From Patulibacter americanus DSM 16676 (lineage in GTDB: Bacteria > Actinomycetota > Thermoleophilia > Solirubrobacterales > Solirubrobacteraceae), in assembly GCF_000420025.1 (NCBI RefSeq), contig NZ_ATUD01000014.1, positions 1-64,000 of the forward strand: 64,000 bases of DNA, written 5' to 3'. Below, one piece after another: positions 1-7,957 of this stretch. The notes beneath the pieces are model-generated. The model was not told the DNA's origin. It saw only the letters and a program-made list of their open reading frames with translations, and searched no databases. A program made the translations under genes and the position numbers. Numbering within the stretch: the stretch's first letter is position 1; each line of letters opens with the position of its first letter.

Positions 1-278
1 ACGCCGCCGCCCTGCAGCGACTCCCAGAAGAGGGTGTGGTTGTAGTGGCCGCCGCCGTTGTTGCGGACGGGGCCCTGCTTGTCGGCGGGGAGCGCGTCGA
101 GGTTCGACACGATCTCCTCGATCGACTTGTCCGCGAACTCGGTGCCCTCGAGCGCCGCGTTGGCCTTGTCCACGTAGGCCTGGTGGTGCTTGTCGTGGTG
201 GAGCTCCATCGTCTGCTGATCGATGTGGGGCTCCAGCGCGTCGTACGCGTAGGGCAGCGGGGGAACGGAGAACGCCAT
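1..278 (-). CDS. sod: Fe/Mn superoxide dismutase, N-terminal part (runs off window)
   Basis: Converts superoxide to hydrogen peroxide and oxygen in the cytoplasm. The first 92 residues are present; the rest lies beyond the left edge. They carry the Fe/Mn SOD N-terminal pattern: [14 protein letters not shown] near the start, the helix [12 protein letters not shown] with the first metal-binding His, and [13 protein letters not shown] with the second. The metal (Fe or Mn) cannot be decided because the C-terminal metal motif is missing. ATG at 278 is preceded by a weak AAAGAG. The gene has its own promoter at 378-408, beneath the 3' end of the araC-type gene upstream. Confidence 0.95.
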   Translation of the reverse strand, partial: MAFSVPPLPYAYDALEPHIDQQTMELHHDKHHQAYVDKANAALEGTEFADKSIEEIVSNLDALPADKQGPVRNNGGGHYNHTLFWESLQGGG

Positions 279-377
279 GGGGGGCTCTTTCGGTCGAAGG
301 GGTCCCGGCGGCCGGTCGGCCGGCCGACGCACGAGGCGCCGCGCCGGGCCGGTCGGGATCGCCGGACGGTCCACCGC

Positions 378-408
378 AGTATTCAACCTCGACCTAGGTG
401 GAAGTCAA
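378..408 (-). promoter_or_regulatory. Candidate MerR/SoxR-type promoter of sod
   Basis: On the minus strand, TTGACT (408-403) and AATACT (383-378) are separated by 19 bp rather than 17. Inside the spacer is a dyad, ACTTCCACCT/AGGTCGAGGT (405-386), whose arms pair at 8 of 10 positions. An overlong 19-bp spacer with a central dyad is the hallmark of promoters untwisted by MerR-family activators such as SoxR. The start of transcription would lie near 371, giving a leader of about 93 nt. The regulator itself is not in the window. Confidence 0.45.
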
Positions 409-1266
409 GGATCCCGCCGCGCGGCACGCCCGGGCGTAGGCCGCCGGCGTGACGCCCACCGTCGTGCGGAAGTCGCCCGTGAAGTGCGCCTGGTCGGCGT
501 AGCCCAGCTCGAGGGCCAGGTCGGCGAGGTCCGGCTCCGGGTCGCCGGCCAGCCGCTCGGCGGCCACGTGCAGGCGGTAACGCGAGAGCACCCACTTGGG
601 GGAGACGCCGATCGTCTCGCGGAACGCTCGCTGCAGCGTGCGCGGCGAGACGGCGTGGTCGCGCGCGATGTCCGGGATGCGGGCGTCGGGGGAGCGGCCC
701 AGCATGTCGGCGGCGACGGCCCGGACGAGCGCGAAGACGGGGTCGCGGTCCCGGATGCGCGGCGCCACGAAGCGCTCGACGGCGGCCCATACCGCGTCCT
801 CGTCCGGCGCCAGGTCGAGCAGCTCCTCCTCCAGCGCCCGGCCGTCCGGTCCGAAGGCACGCTCGAGGGTCACCGGAGCGTCGCGGAGGGCGGCGGGCGG
901 GAGCGGGGTCAGCGCCGCGAAGGCCCCGGGACGGAACTTCGTGCCGATCGCGCAGCCGTGGCCCTGCAGCGGGCGGCCGTCGATGCCCGTCGGCACGCCG
1001 TGGACCCGGACGATGCCGCCGTAGACGACGAGGTTGACGCTGGGGTGGGGCAGGATCCGCTGCACGTGCGGGTCGCGGCCGCGGAGATCCCAGCGCGTCG
1101 ACCAGTGCCGCTCGATCCGGCCCTGCGTCTCCGGCCCCGGAGCCACGCGCCGGAGCACGAAGGGCAGGCTGGCGTCGCCGAGGATCCCGCGCGTGCTCGT
1201 CGTCGCGGGCGCGCCGGCGTCCGCCGTGGCGGTTTTCTCCAAGACGGTCGGGGTCGCGGGCGGCAC
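394..1266 (-). CDS. AraC-family transcriptional regulator
   Basis: 290 residues. The N-terminal half (to about 170) is the beta-rich sensor type often found in actinobacterial AraC proteins, with [14 protein letters not shown] and the stretch [12 protein letters not shown]. The C-terminal third is the double helix-turn-helix: [20 protein letters not shown], then [19 protein letters not shown], then [10 protein letters not shown]. Start chosen as GTG 1266, only 9 bp from the divergent ATG of the ABM-cupin gene and preceded at 6 nt by CATGCT; TTG 1242 is an alternative. The head-to-head arrangement suggests it controls that gene. The ligand is unknown. Confidence 0.88.
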   Translation of the reverse strand: MPPATPTVLEKTATADAGAPATTSTRGILGDASLPFVLRRVAPGPETQGRIERHWSTRWDLRGRDPHVQRILPHPSVNLVVYGGIVRVHGVPTGIDGRPLQGHGCAIGTKFRPGAFAALTPLPPAALRDAPVTLERAFGPDGRALEEELLDLAPDEDAVWAAVERFVAPRIRDRDPVFALVRAVAADMLGRSPDARIPDIARDHAVSPRTLQRAFRETIGVSPKWVLSRYRLHVAAERLAGDPEPDLADLALELGYADQAHFTGDFRTTVGVTPAAYARACRAAGSLTST

Positions 1267-1275
1267 CCTGTGAGC

Positions 1276-2007
1276 ATGCCGATCGCCGCGCGACACGTCG
1301 AGTTCACCGCCCGCGCCGGGGAGGGAGAGCGCCTGTGCGGCCTGCTCGTCGAGGTCGGCGAAGCGCTGCGTGGAACCGCGGGGTGCGAGTCGTGGATCGT
1401 CTCCCGCGTGCCCGGCGAGCCCGACCGGGTCGTCGTGGACGAGCGCTGGGCCGACCGCGCGACGATGGACGCCGCGGCCGCCGCCGCAGGGGACGACGAG
1501 CGGCTCGGGCACATCCTCGAGCTGCTGGACCCGGAGCATCCGCCGCGGCGCACGGAGCTCGAGCCGGTCGGCGGCGCCGGGCTGCTGCCCCGCCCGCGCG
1601 CGGGGCTGACCCACCTGCCGCTGCTCGAAGCCGAGGACCAGGCGGCGGCGTACGGGTTCTCCTCCCAGGGCGAGTCGCGGTTCCCGACGGAGGCCCTCGG
1701 GCTGGAGCGCACGGGGATCGGCCACCACCGGATGCCGGCGAGCGCCCGCAGCGCGTTCGGCCATCGTCACGCCGAGGCGGAGGAGGTCTACGTCGTGCTG
1801 GCGGGCGCGGGGCGGGCGGCCGTGGGGGACCGCACGGTGGAGCTGCGCCCACGCGACGCGCTGCGCGTCGCGCCGGGGCTGGCCCGGGCGTTCGAGGCGG
1901 GTGCCGACGGCCTGGAGCTCCTGGCCGTGGGGCCCCGACACCCCGGCGACGGCGACATCCTGCCGGGCTGGTTCGGCGACGACGGGGACGCCGCCGCGGG
2001 GGCCTGA
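1276..2007 (+). CDS. ABM-domain/cupin fusion protein
   Basis: 243 residues, two domains. Residues 1-100 look like an antibiotic-biosynthesis-monooxygenase (ABM) ferredoxin-like fold, with RHVEFTARAGEGERLCGLL and the SRVPGEPDRVVVDERWADR strand-helix pattern. Residues about 110-235 form a cupin: GHHRMPASARSAFGHRHAEAEE supplies the metal-binding His/Glu set, followed by EVYVVLAGAGRAAVGD and a second cupin motif. ABM proteins are often quinol or heme monooxygenases and cupins are metal enzymes or sensors, so a small-molecule oxidation role is plausible but unproven. It is divergent from the AraC gene and 76 bp ahead of another cupin gene. Confidence 0.75.
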   Translation: MPIAARHVEFTARAGEGERLCGLLVEVGEALRGTAGCESWIVSRVPGEPDRVVVDERWADRATMDAAAAAAGDDERLGHILELLDPEHPPRRTELEPVGGAGLLPRPRAGLTHLPLLEAEDQAAAYGFSSQGESRFPTEALGLERTGIGHHRMPASARSAFGHRHAEAEEVYVVLAGAGRAAVGDRTVELRPRDALRVAPGLARAFEAGADGLELLAVGPRHPGDGDILPGWFGDDGDAAAGA

Positions 2008-2083
2008 GCGCCGCGGGCGCGGTACGGGCGGATCATCTGCCCGGCTTCCACCGCGGGCCCGCCCGACGGCGTACGGTGCGCAC

Positions 2084-2740
2084 ATGTCCACCGGGAGCGA
2101 CGCCGACGCGATGATCCGCCGCCTGGAGGAGCTCGAGGCGCTCCCGGCCGCGCCAGGGCTGTCCTGGCTGCCCCTCCGCGACGGCGTCGGGTTCACCGGC
2201 GCGGCCGCGAACGTGTTCCGTGCCGAGCACGCCGGCGGCGTCGTGATCGAGCCGCACGACGAGACCACCTCGGGGGCCGCGGGCCACGACGAGCTCTACG
2301 TCGTCCTCACCGGCCGGGTCACGGCCCGCCTCGGTGGCCAGTCACTGCCGGGTGCCGAGCACGACGCTCCAGTCGGCACCGTGATCCGCGTGCCCGTCGG
2401 CGTGCGCCGCGAGCTCGTGGCCGCGGAGCCGGCCACGGCCGTCCTCGTCGTCGGCGGAGCCCCCGACGCCGCCGGCCCGCGCTCGGCTTGGACGCGCTGG
2501 ACCCGGGCCTACGCGCTGCACGCGCGGGGCGACACGGCGGGTGGCATCGCGGAGCTGGTCGCCGCGCACCACGACCACCCGGGCCACCCGCTCGTCCACT
2601 ACCACCTGGCCTGCCTGCGCACGGCGGCGGGCGACCTCGACGGCGCCCGGCGCGACCTCGACGCCGCGCACGCCGGCGACCCGCGCACCGTCGCGTGGGC
2701 CGCCGCCGACGAGGATCTCGCACCGCTGCACACGGCCTGA
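2084..2740 (+). CDS. Cupin-domain protein with TPR-like C-terminus
   Basis: 218 residues. A cupin covers residues about 30-130 (HAGGVVIEPHDETTSGAAGHDE, then LYVVLTGRVTARLGG and a final strand set). The C-terminal 70 residues (TRWTRAYALHARGDTAGGIA, VHYHLACLRTAAGDLDGARR) are two helical hairpins of tetratricopeptide type. This layout occurs in small actinobacterial hypothetical proteins; no function is established. ATG 2084 is chosen because TACGGT lies exactly 6 nt upstream, as in a leaderless mRNA. Confidence 0.72.
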   Translation: MSTGSDADAMIRRLEELEALPAAPGLSWLPLRDGVGFTGAAANVFRAEHAGGVVIEPHDETTSGAAGHDELYVVLTGRVTARLGGQSLPGAEHDAPVGTVIRVPVGVRRELVAAEPATAVLVVGGAPDAAGPRSAWTRWTRAYALHARGDTAGGIAELVAAHHDHPGHPLVHYHLACLRTAAGDLDGARRDLDAAHAGDPRTVAWAAADEDLAPLHTA

Positions 2741-2820
2741 GGGCCGGGCCGGCCACGCACACCGTCCACCCGTTCAGCCACTAGAGAATTGCTGTTGCTA
2801 AAGCGGGGTATGGTCCAAGG

Positions 2821-3744
2821 GTGAGCTCCACCGCACCCCGCGCAGACGAGCAGCTCGACCCGGCCCCGGCGTACGCGCTGGACCCGCCGCTCTCCCGCGA
2901 GGCGATCGCGAAGGCCCTGGGCCACATCCGGGAGCTGCACGAGCAGGAGCGGCGTCCCGACGAGGGGCTGCGGGAGCGCAAGAAGCGCATCACGCGCCAG
3001 CTCATCTCGGACACCGCCACGTGGATGTTCTGCGAGCGCGGCTTCGACCGCGTGCGGGTCGCCGAGATCGCGGCCGAGGTGGGGGTCTCGGAGAAGACGG
3101 TCTTCAACTACTTCCCCACGAAGGAGTCCCTCGTCTTCGACCAGGAGGCCGACCTCGTCGCCGGGATCCGCGAGGCGCTGACCGCCCGCGGCCCCGGGGT
3201 CTCGCCGACCGCGGCGATGGTCGCCTTCATCGAGCGGGAGTGCGCGCATCTCGACGCGCTCGGCCCGGAGTTCCACCCGCTCTTCCTGGCCTTCGGCCGC
3301 ATGGTCGAGGACACCCCGGCGCTCCGTGCGGCGCGGCAGGAGCTCTCGGGCAAGCTCGTCGCCGTCGCCCGCGAGGCGCTCGCCGAGAGCGCCGGCCTGG
3401 ACCCCCGCGATCCCGAGCCCGCCGTCGCCGCGCAGGCGCTGATCTCGCTCTGGGACATCCAGTTCGCGTCGCGCCGGCGCCACATCGAGGGTGGGGTGCC
3501 GACGCCCGGCTTGCGCGAGGCGGTCCTGGGCGACACGCGGCGGGCGGCGCGCCTGCTCGACACCGGCCTGTGGTCGTTCAACTCCGTGGCCCAGGGGGCG
3601 ACCGAGCCCTCGGGGCTGCGCGAGGCCGGCAGGGCGGCCGAGGAGGCCCGGAAGCAGGTCGTCGAGGCATTGCGACAGGCCCGCGCGGCGTGGGCGCAGG
3701 TCCGCGGTTGCCGCGGCGCCGACGGGCGCCGCGACCGCGGCTGA
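2821..3744 (+). CDS. TetR-family transcriptional regulator
   Basis: 307 residues, long for the family because of an N-terminal extension of about 60 residues before the DNA-binding domain. The helix-turn-helix is clear: RKKRITRQLISDTATWMFCE, then FDRVRVAEIAAEVGVSEKTV, then FNYFPTKESLVFD. The rest is the helical ligand and dimer domain, ending in an Ala/Arg-rich tail. GTG 2821 has TATGGT at 2809-2814, six bases upstream, so the transcript is probably leaderless. The nearest target candidate is the convergent sulfonate operon, but nothing ties the two together. Confidence 0.9.
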   Translation: MSSTAPRADEQLDPAPAYALDPPLSREAIAKALGHIRELHEQERRPDEGLRERKKRITRQLISDTATWMFCERGFDRVRVAEIAAEVGVSEKTVFNYFPTKESLVFDQEADLVAGIREALTARGPGVSPTAAMVAFIERECAHLDALGPEFHPLFLAFGRMVEDTPALRAARQELSGKLVAVAREALAESAGLDPRDPEPAVAAQALISLWDIQFASRRRHIEGGVPTPGLREAVLGDTRRAARLLDTGLWSFNSVAQGATEPSGLREAGRAAEEARKQVVEALRQARAAWAQVRGCRGADGRRDRG

Positions 3745-3790
3745 GCCGCGCCTCGTCCGCGAGCGCGCCCTACCCGGGGGACCCCCGCCC

Positions 3791-5536
3791 CTACTTCGAG
3801 GGCGCGACCATCCCCGGGGCGACGATCGTCCGCACGTCGACGGCCTTCGGCAGCTCGCCGTCCTGCAGCAGCCGGTCGGCGAGCGCCTGCTCGCGCTCGA
3901 CGGCCCGGTCGTCGACGGGCTCGACCGTCGTCAGGCGCTGGCGGGCGGCGATCCGGGTGACGGAGAGCGGCAGACCGGACTCCTTCGACCACGCCTGGGC
4001 GAACTGGTCCGGGTGCTCGTCCAGCCACCGGTACGCGCGACGCAGGCGCGGCAGGAAGTCACGGATCGCCGCCGCCCGGTCCGGGTCCTCGAGCGCGCCC
4101 GTGGCGGCGAGCGAGAAGTAGTAGCCGTGGTCGTCGGGCTCGCCACCCGCGATCGCCCGCGATTCGAGGTTCTTCGCCTGCGTCGTGAACGGCTCCCAGG
4201 TCACCCAGGCGTCGACGCGGCCCGACCGGTACGCCGCCAGGCCGTCGGCGGGCGGCAGGTAGACGAGCTCGACGTCCGCCGGCTTCATCCCGGCGCGGTG
4301 CAGGGCGCGCAGCAGGAACCCCTGGCCCGAGCTGGCCCGGCCGACGGCGACCTTCTTGCCACGCAGGTCCTGGATCCGCCGGATCGACGGGTCCTTCGGG
4401 ACCATCAGGGAGTTGTCCTGGCGGTTCTTGAGCTGCAGGGACGCGACGGCGCGGAAGTTCGTCTGCTTCCCGGCACCGAAGATCGGCGGCGTCGAGCCGA
4501 CCGCGCCGATGTCGACCTTGCCCGCACCGAGCGCCTCGACGATCGGCGGGCCGAACGAGAAGCGCGACCAGCGGACCTTGAACGGGGCGCCCCGCAGCGC
4601 GCCGGAGCGCTCGAGCAGCGACCGGGTGCCGTCCGCCTGGACGGCGATGTTCAGCGTCGCCTTGCGCGCGTCGCCGCCGGTGGCCACGCGAACGGCTTCG
4701 TCGTCCCGGTCCCCGCCGACGGAGCCGCTCGTGAAGCCGACCACCGCCAGCGTCGCCGCGACCGTGGCGGCCAGCGCCGCGCGGGCGCCGAGCCGGCGAC
4801 GCGGCGAGACGCCGGGCGCGGCCTTCGGGGCCGTCCCGTCGTCCGTGCGGTCGTCACCGAGCAGGCCGAGCAGGCGCTCGGCGTGGGCGGCCAGGGCCGG
4901 GTCCTCTCGCCGGCGGGGGCGCTCGAGCGCGACGCGCTCGTCGTGGACGATCCGGCCCTGGTCGATGAGCACGACGCGGTCGGCGAGCAGGAGCGCCTCG
5001 TCGACGTCGTGGGTGACGAGCAGGACGGCGGGGCGGTGGCGCTCCCAGAGCTCGACGACGAGGCCCTGCGCCGAGGAGCGGGTGAGCGCGTCGAGCGCGC
5101 TGAACGGCTCGTCGAGCAGCAGCAGGTCGGGCTCGCGGACGAGGCCGCGGGCGAGCGCCACGCGCTGCCGCTGGCCGCCGGAGAGCTGGCGCGGCCAGGC
5201 GCGCTCGCGGCCCTCGAGCCCGACCTCGGCCAGGGCCCGGCGACCACGCGCGTCGGCGTCGGCGTCGCGCAGGCCGAGCGTGACGTTCTGCAGGGCCGAG
5301 CGCCAGGGCAGCAGCCGGGCGTCCTGGAACACGACGGCGGGGCGTCGCCCGCTCTGCACGTGCCCCTCCGCCTGCGGATCCAGCCCGGCGAGCACGCGCA
5401 GCAGCGTCGTCTTGCCCGAGCCGGAGCGGCCGATGACGGCGACGAACTCGCCGGCCTCGATCGTGAGGTCCAGCGCCTTCAGGACCTGCTGCTCGCCGAA
5501 GGAACGGGTGACCCCGCGGAGGTGGACGACGCTCAT
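3791..5536 (-). CDS. ssuBA: Sulfonate ABC transporter: ATPase fused to substrate-binding protein
   Basis: One 581-residue reading frame holds two transporter parts. Residues 1-240 are an SsuB-type ATPase: Walker A GRSGSGKT (36-43), Q-loop VVFQDARLLPW, signature LSGGQRQR (118-125), Walker B LLLLDEPFSALD, H-loop VTHD. A linker with RRR at 246-248 leads into a single hydrophobic segment (about 251-270). Residues about 295-581 are an SsuA/TauA-type binding protein (FSFGPPIVEALGAGKVDIGA, AVGRASSGQGFLLRALHRAG, YRSGRVDAWVTWEPF). The basic patch before the membrane segment predicts ATPase inside and binding domain outside, with the segment serving as an uncleaved signal anchor. ATG 5536 overlaps the ssuC stop (ATGA). 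No separate ssuA or ssuB is present nearby. Confidence 0.92.
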   Translation of the reverse strand: MSVVHLRGVTRSFGEQQVLKALDLTIEAGEFVAVIGRSGSGKTTLLRVLAGLDPQAEGHVQSGRRPAVVFQDARLLPWRSALQNVTLGLRDADADARGRRALAEVGLEGRERAWPRQLSGGQRQRVALARGLVREPDLLLLDEPFSALDALTRSSAQGLVVELWERHRPAVLLVTHDVDEALLLADRVVLIDQGRIVHDERVALERPRRREDPALAAHAERLLGLLGDDRTDDGTAPKAAPGVSPRRRLGARAALAATVAATLAVVGFTSGSVGGDRDDEAVRVATGGDARKATLNIAVQADGTRSLLERSGALRGAPFKVRWSRFSFGPPIVEALGAGKVDIGAVGSTPPIFGAGKQTNFRAVASLQLKNRQDNSLMVPKDPSIRRIQDLRGKKVAVGRASSGQGFLLRALHRAGMKPADVELVYLPPADGLAAYRSGRVDAWVTWEPFTTQAKNLESRAIAGGEPDDHGYYFSLAATGALEDPDRAAAIRDFLPRLRRAYRWLDEHPDQFAQAWSKESGLPLSVTRIAARQRLTTVEPVDDRAVEREQALADRLLQDGELPKAVDVRTIVAPGMVAPSK

Positions 5537-6450
5537 GCCGTGCCCTCCGCGTCGCGCCACCTGAGCGTGCGGCGCTCGAGCCGGCGGACGATCGCGTCCG
5601 TCAGCAGGCCGAGGATCGCGTAGGCGAGCAGCCCGACGACGATCGTGTCCGTCTCGAGGAACTCGCGGGCGTTGTTGATCATGAAGCCCAGGCCGGAGGA
5701 CGCGTTGATCTGCTCGGCCACGATGAGCGCGAGCCACGCGAACCCGAGCGACTGGCGCAGGCCGATGAGCGTGCCCGGCAGCGCGGCGGGCAGCAGCACG
5801 TGCCGCATCCGCTCGCCCCGGGTCAGTCGCAGCGTGTCGGCGACGTCGTAGAGGTCGGGGTCGATGTCGCGCAGCGCGCCGACGAGGTTGAGGTACAGCG
5901 GGATCGCGACGCCCAGGGCGACGAGCAGGATCTTGGGGAGCTCGCCGATGCCGAACCAGAGGATGAAGAGCGGGACGAGCCCGAAGAGCGGGATCGTGCG
6001 GAGCATCTGCAGCACGGGGTCCGCGACCGCGTCGCCGACCCGGGAGAACCCGACCCAGACGCCCGCGGCGATCGCCACGGCGGCGCCGAGCAGGAACCCG
6101 AGGATCGCGCGGCGCAGCGACACCCAGAGGGCGTCGAGCAGGATGCCCTCCTGCACGAGGTTCACCGCCTGCTCCACGATCTGGCTCGGCGCGGCCAGCG
6201 TCCGCTCCGGCAGCACGCCGGTGACGCTGAGCAGCTGCCACAGGACGACGATCGCCAGCGGCGTGATCCACCGCAGCTCGGACGGGTAGGGCGGCGTGTC
6301 CGTGCGCAGCCCGCCGCGGCGACCCGCCGCAGCGGCGCGCCGACCGGCCGCGCCGGTCGGCGCCGGCACGCCCGGTCCGGGCACGAGTGGCCCGTCCCCG
6401 CCGGTCCGCGCCCCGGACGACGCCGGGGCGATCGACGTCTCCGTGCTCAT
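5533..6450 (-). CDS. ssuC: Sulfonate ABC transporter permease
   Basis: 305 residues. A disordered Ala/Gly/Pro/Arg-rich N-terminus (about 50 residues) precedes six hydrophobic segments typical of the SsuC/TauC permeases. The cytoplasmic coupling motif is seen in DTLRLTRGERMRHVLLPAALPG, and LGFAWLALIVAEQINASSG is a strong family signature. It forms the membrane channel for the fused SsuBA protein. ATG 6450 overlaps the ssuD stop and its own stop overlaps the start of ssuBA, so all three genes are translationally coupled. Confidence 0.94.
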   Translation of the reverse strand: MSTETSIAPASSGARTGGDGPLVPGPGVPAPTGAAGRRAAAAGRRGGLRTDTPPYPSELRWITPLAIVVLWQLLSVTGVLPERTLAAPSQIVEQAVNLVQEGILLDALWVSLRRAILGFLLGAAVAIAAGVWVGFSRVGDAVADPVLQMLRTIPLFGLVPLFILWFGIGELPKILLVALGVAIPLYLNLVGALRDIDPDLYDVADTLRLTRGERMRHVLLPAALPGTLIGLRQSLGFAWLALIVAEQINASSGLGFMINNAREFLETDTIVVGLLAYAILGLLTDAIVRRLERRTLRWRDAEGTA

Positions 6451-7631
6451 GCCGGGATCAGGGAGGGAGCGCCGGGGTCCTTGAGCAGACCGCGCGCGGC
6501 GAGGATCGGCCGGACGCCCTCGCCCACGTGGTAGGCCTCCTCGAGGTGCGGGTAGCCCGAGAGGATGAATTCGTCCAGGCCGAGCGCGTGGTACTCCGCG
6601 ATCCGGTCGGCGACCTCCTCGTAGGAGCCCACGAGCGCCGTGCCGGCGCCGCCGCGGACCAGGCCCACGCCCGCCCACAGGTTCGGCGAGACCTCGAGGG
6701 CGTCCGTGCGGCCGTTGTGCAGGTCGCTCATGCGCTGCTGCCCCTCGGACTGCGACGCGCGCTGCGTCTCCTGCGCCCGCCGGATCGCCTCGGGGTCCAG
6801 GCCGTCGAGCAGGCGCTGGGCCTCGGCCCAGGCCTCCTCCGACGTCGGCCGCGCGATCGCGTGCAGGCGGATGCCGAAGCGCAGCTCGCGCCCGTGGGCG
6901 GCGGCGCGCTCCCGCACGCGGTCGAGCTTCTCGGCGACCTGCGCGGGCGGCTCGCCCCAGGTCAGATAGACGTCGGCGTACTTCGCGGCAACGTCGAGGG
7001 CGGCCTTCGAGGAGCCGCCGAGGTAGATGTCGGGCCAGGCCGGCGTCTCGACGAGCTGGGCGTTCTCGACCTGGACGTGCTCGCCCTGGAACGTCACGGG
7101 CGCGCCCTTCCAGAGCTCGCGGACGACGTGGAGGAACTCGCCGGCGCGGGCGTAGCGCTCGTCCTTCGTCAGCGTGTCGCCGAACCGACGCTGCTCGATG
7201 TCGTCACCGCCCGTGACGACGTTCAGCAGCAGGCGGTTGCCCGAGACGCGCTGGAACGTGGCGGCCATCTGCGCGGCGAGCGTGACGCTCTGCAGGCCGG
7301 GGCGGAAGGCGATGAGGTACTTGAACCGCTCGGTCTGGGCGGCCAGCGCGGCGGCCACGACCCAGGAGTCCTCGCACCACGTGCTCGTCGGCGTCAGCGC
7401 CGCCTCGAACCCGAGCTGCTCCGCGGAGCGCGCGATCTGGCCGAGGTAACCGATCGTCGGCTGCCGGTCCGAGACGCCGCCGAGGGAGACGAGGTCCTGG
7501 ACGTCGCCCTGCGCGCCGTCGCCCGCGTCGGTCCGGACGCGGGAGCCGCGGGCGCCGACGGCGTTGCCGAGGCTCAGGTCGCTGCGGGAGTCGCCGTTCG
7601 TGGGCAGGAACCAGTGGAGCGTGACGGGCAT
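6447..7631 (-). CDS. ssuD: FMNH2-dependent alkanesulfonate monooxygenase
   Basis: 394 residues, close to the usual 380-400. It cleaves the C-S bond of alkanesulfonates with FMNH2 and O2, giving aldehyde and sulfite. Family signatures are LHWFLPTNGDSR at the N-terminus, TSTWCEDSWVVAAAL, LLLNVVTGGDDIEQRRFGD, YLGGSSKAALDVAAKYADVY, LTWGEPP and SPNLWAGVGLVRGGAGTALV. Relative to E. coli SsuD there is an insertion of about 25 residues near position 25. ATG 7631 has GGAG about 12 nt upstream. First gene of the operon; no flavin reductase (SsuE) is encoded nearby, so FMNH2 must come from elsewhere. Confidence 0.95.
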   Translation of the reverse strand: MPVTLHWFLPTNGDSRSDLSLGNAVGARGSRVRTDAGDGAQGDVQDLVSLGGVSDRQPTIGYLGQIARSAEQLGFEAALTPTSTWCEDSWVVAAALAAQTERFKYLIAFRPGLQSVTLAAQMAATFQRVSGNRLLLNVVTGGDDIEQRRFGDTLTKDERYARAGEFLHVVRELWKGAPVTFQGEHVQVENAQLVETPAWPDIYLGGSSKAALDVAAKYADVYLTWGEPPAQVAEKLDRVRERAAAHGRELRFGIRLHAIARPTSEEAWAEAQRLLDGLDPEAIRRAQETQRASQSEGQQRMSDLHNGRTDALEVSPNLWAGVGLVRGGAGTALVGSYEEVADRIAEYHALGLDEFILSGYPHLEEAYHVGEGVRPILAARGLLKDPGAPSLIPA

Positions 7632-7957
7632 CGGGGAGGTCTCCGGGGGATGCGGGAGGTGGGCGGCGGGACGCATGGGGTGCCCCACCAGACCCGGCGT
7701 GGGGAAAACGTAGCAATGTCGGTCAGGTTTCATGCCCGGCCGCGTGATGGTGGCCGCAGCGCGCCTCGATCAGCGGCCGTCGCCCCTCCACAGACCCCAG
7801 CCGCCGCGTACGCGGTCGACGCCGAACGGGCTACAACAGGTGTCCAGTTGTCAGCTCCCGACCCACCGGTAGGCGAACATCGTTACCGGGACCCCCGTCC
7901 CTTCGGCGTTCGTCCCCTCGCGTCGTGTCCGTCAGTTCACCGATCGAGGGAACCCCC
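7632..7957. other. 326-bp divergent intergenic region
   Basis: No gene is visible. It should hold the promoter of the sulfonate operon on the minus strand (TACGTT at 7712-7707 is a possible -10) and the promoter of the lipoprotein on the plus strand. A short perfect dyad, ACAAC (7833-7837) and GTTGT (7847-7851) with a 9-bp spacer, could be an operator or a small hairpin. I see no convincing sulfur-related riboswitch fold. Confidence 0.4.

Noticed and set aside
7632..7957. A sulfur-responsive riboswitch before ssuD
   Set aside because: I could find only a short dyad and GC-rich pairing, no conserved core of a known SAM riboswitch class.
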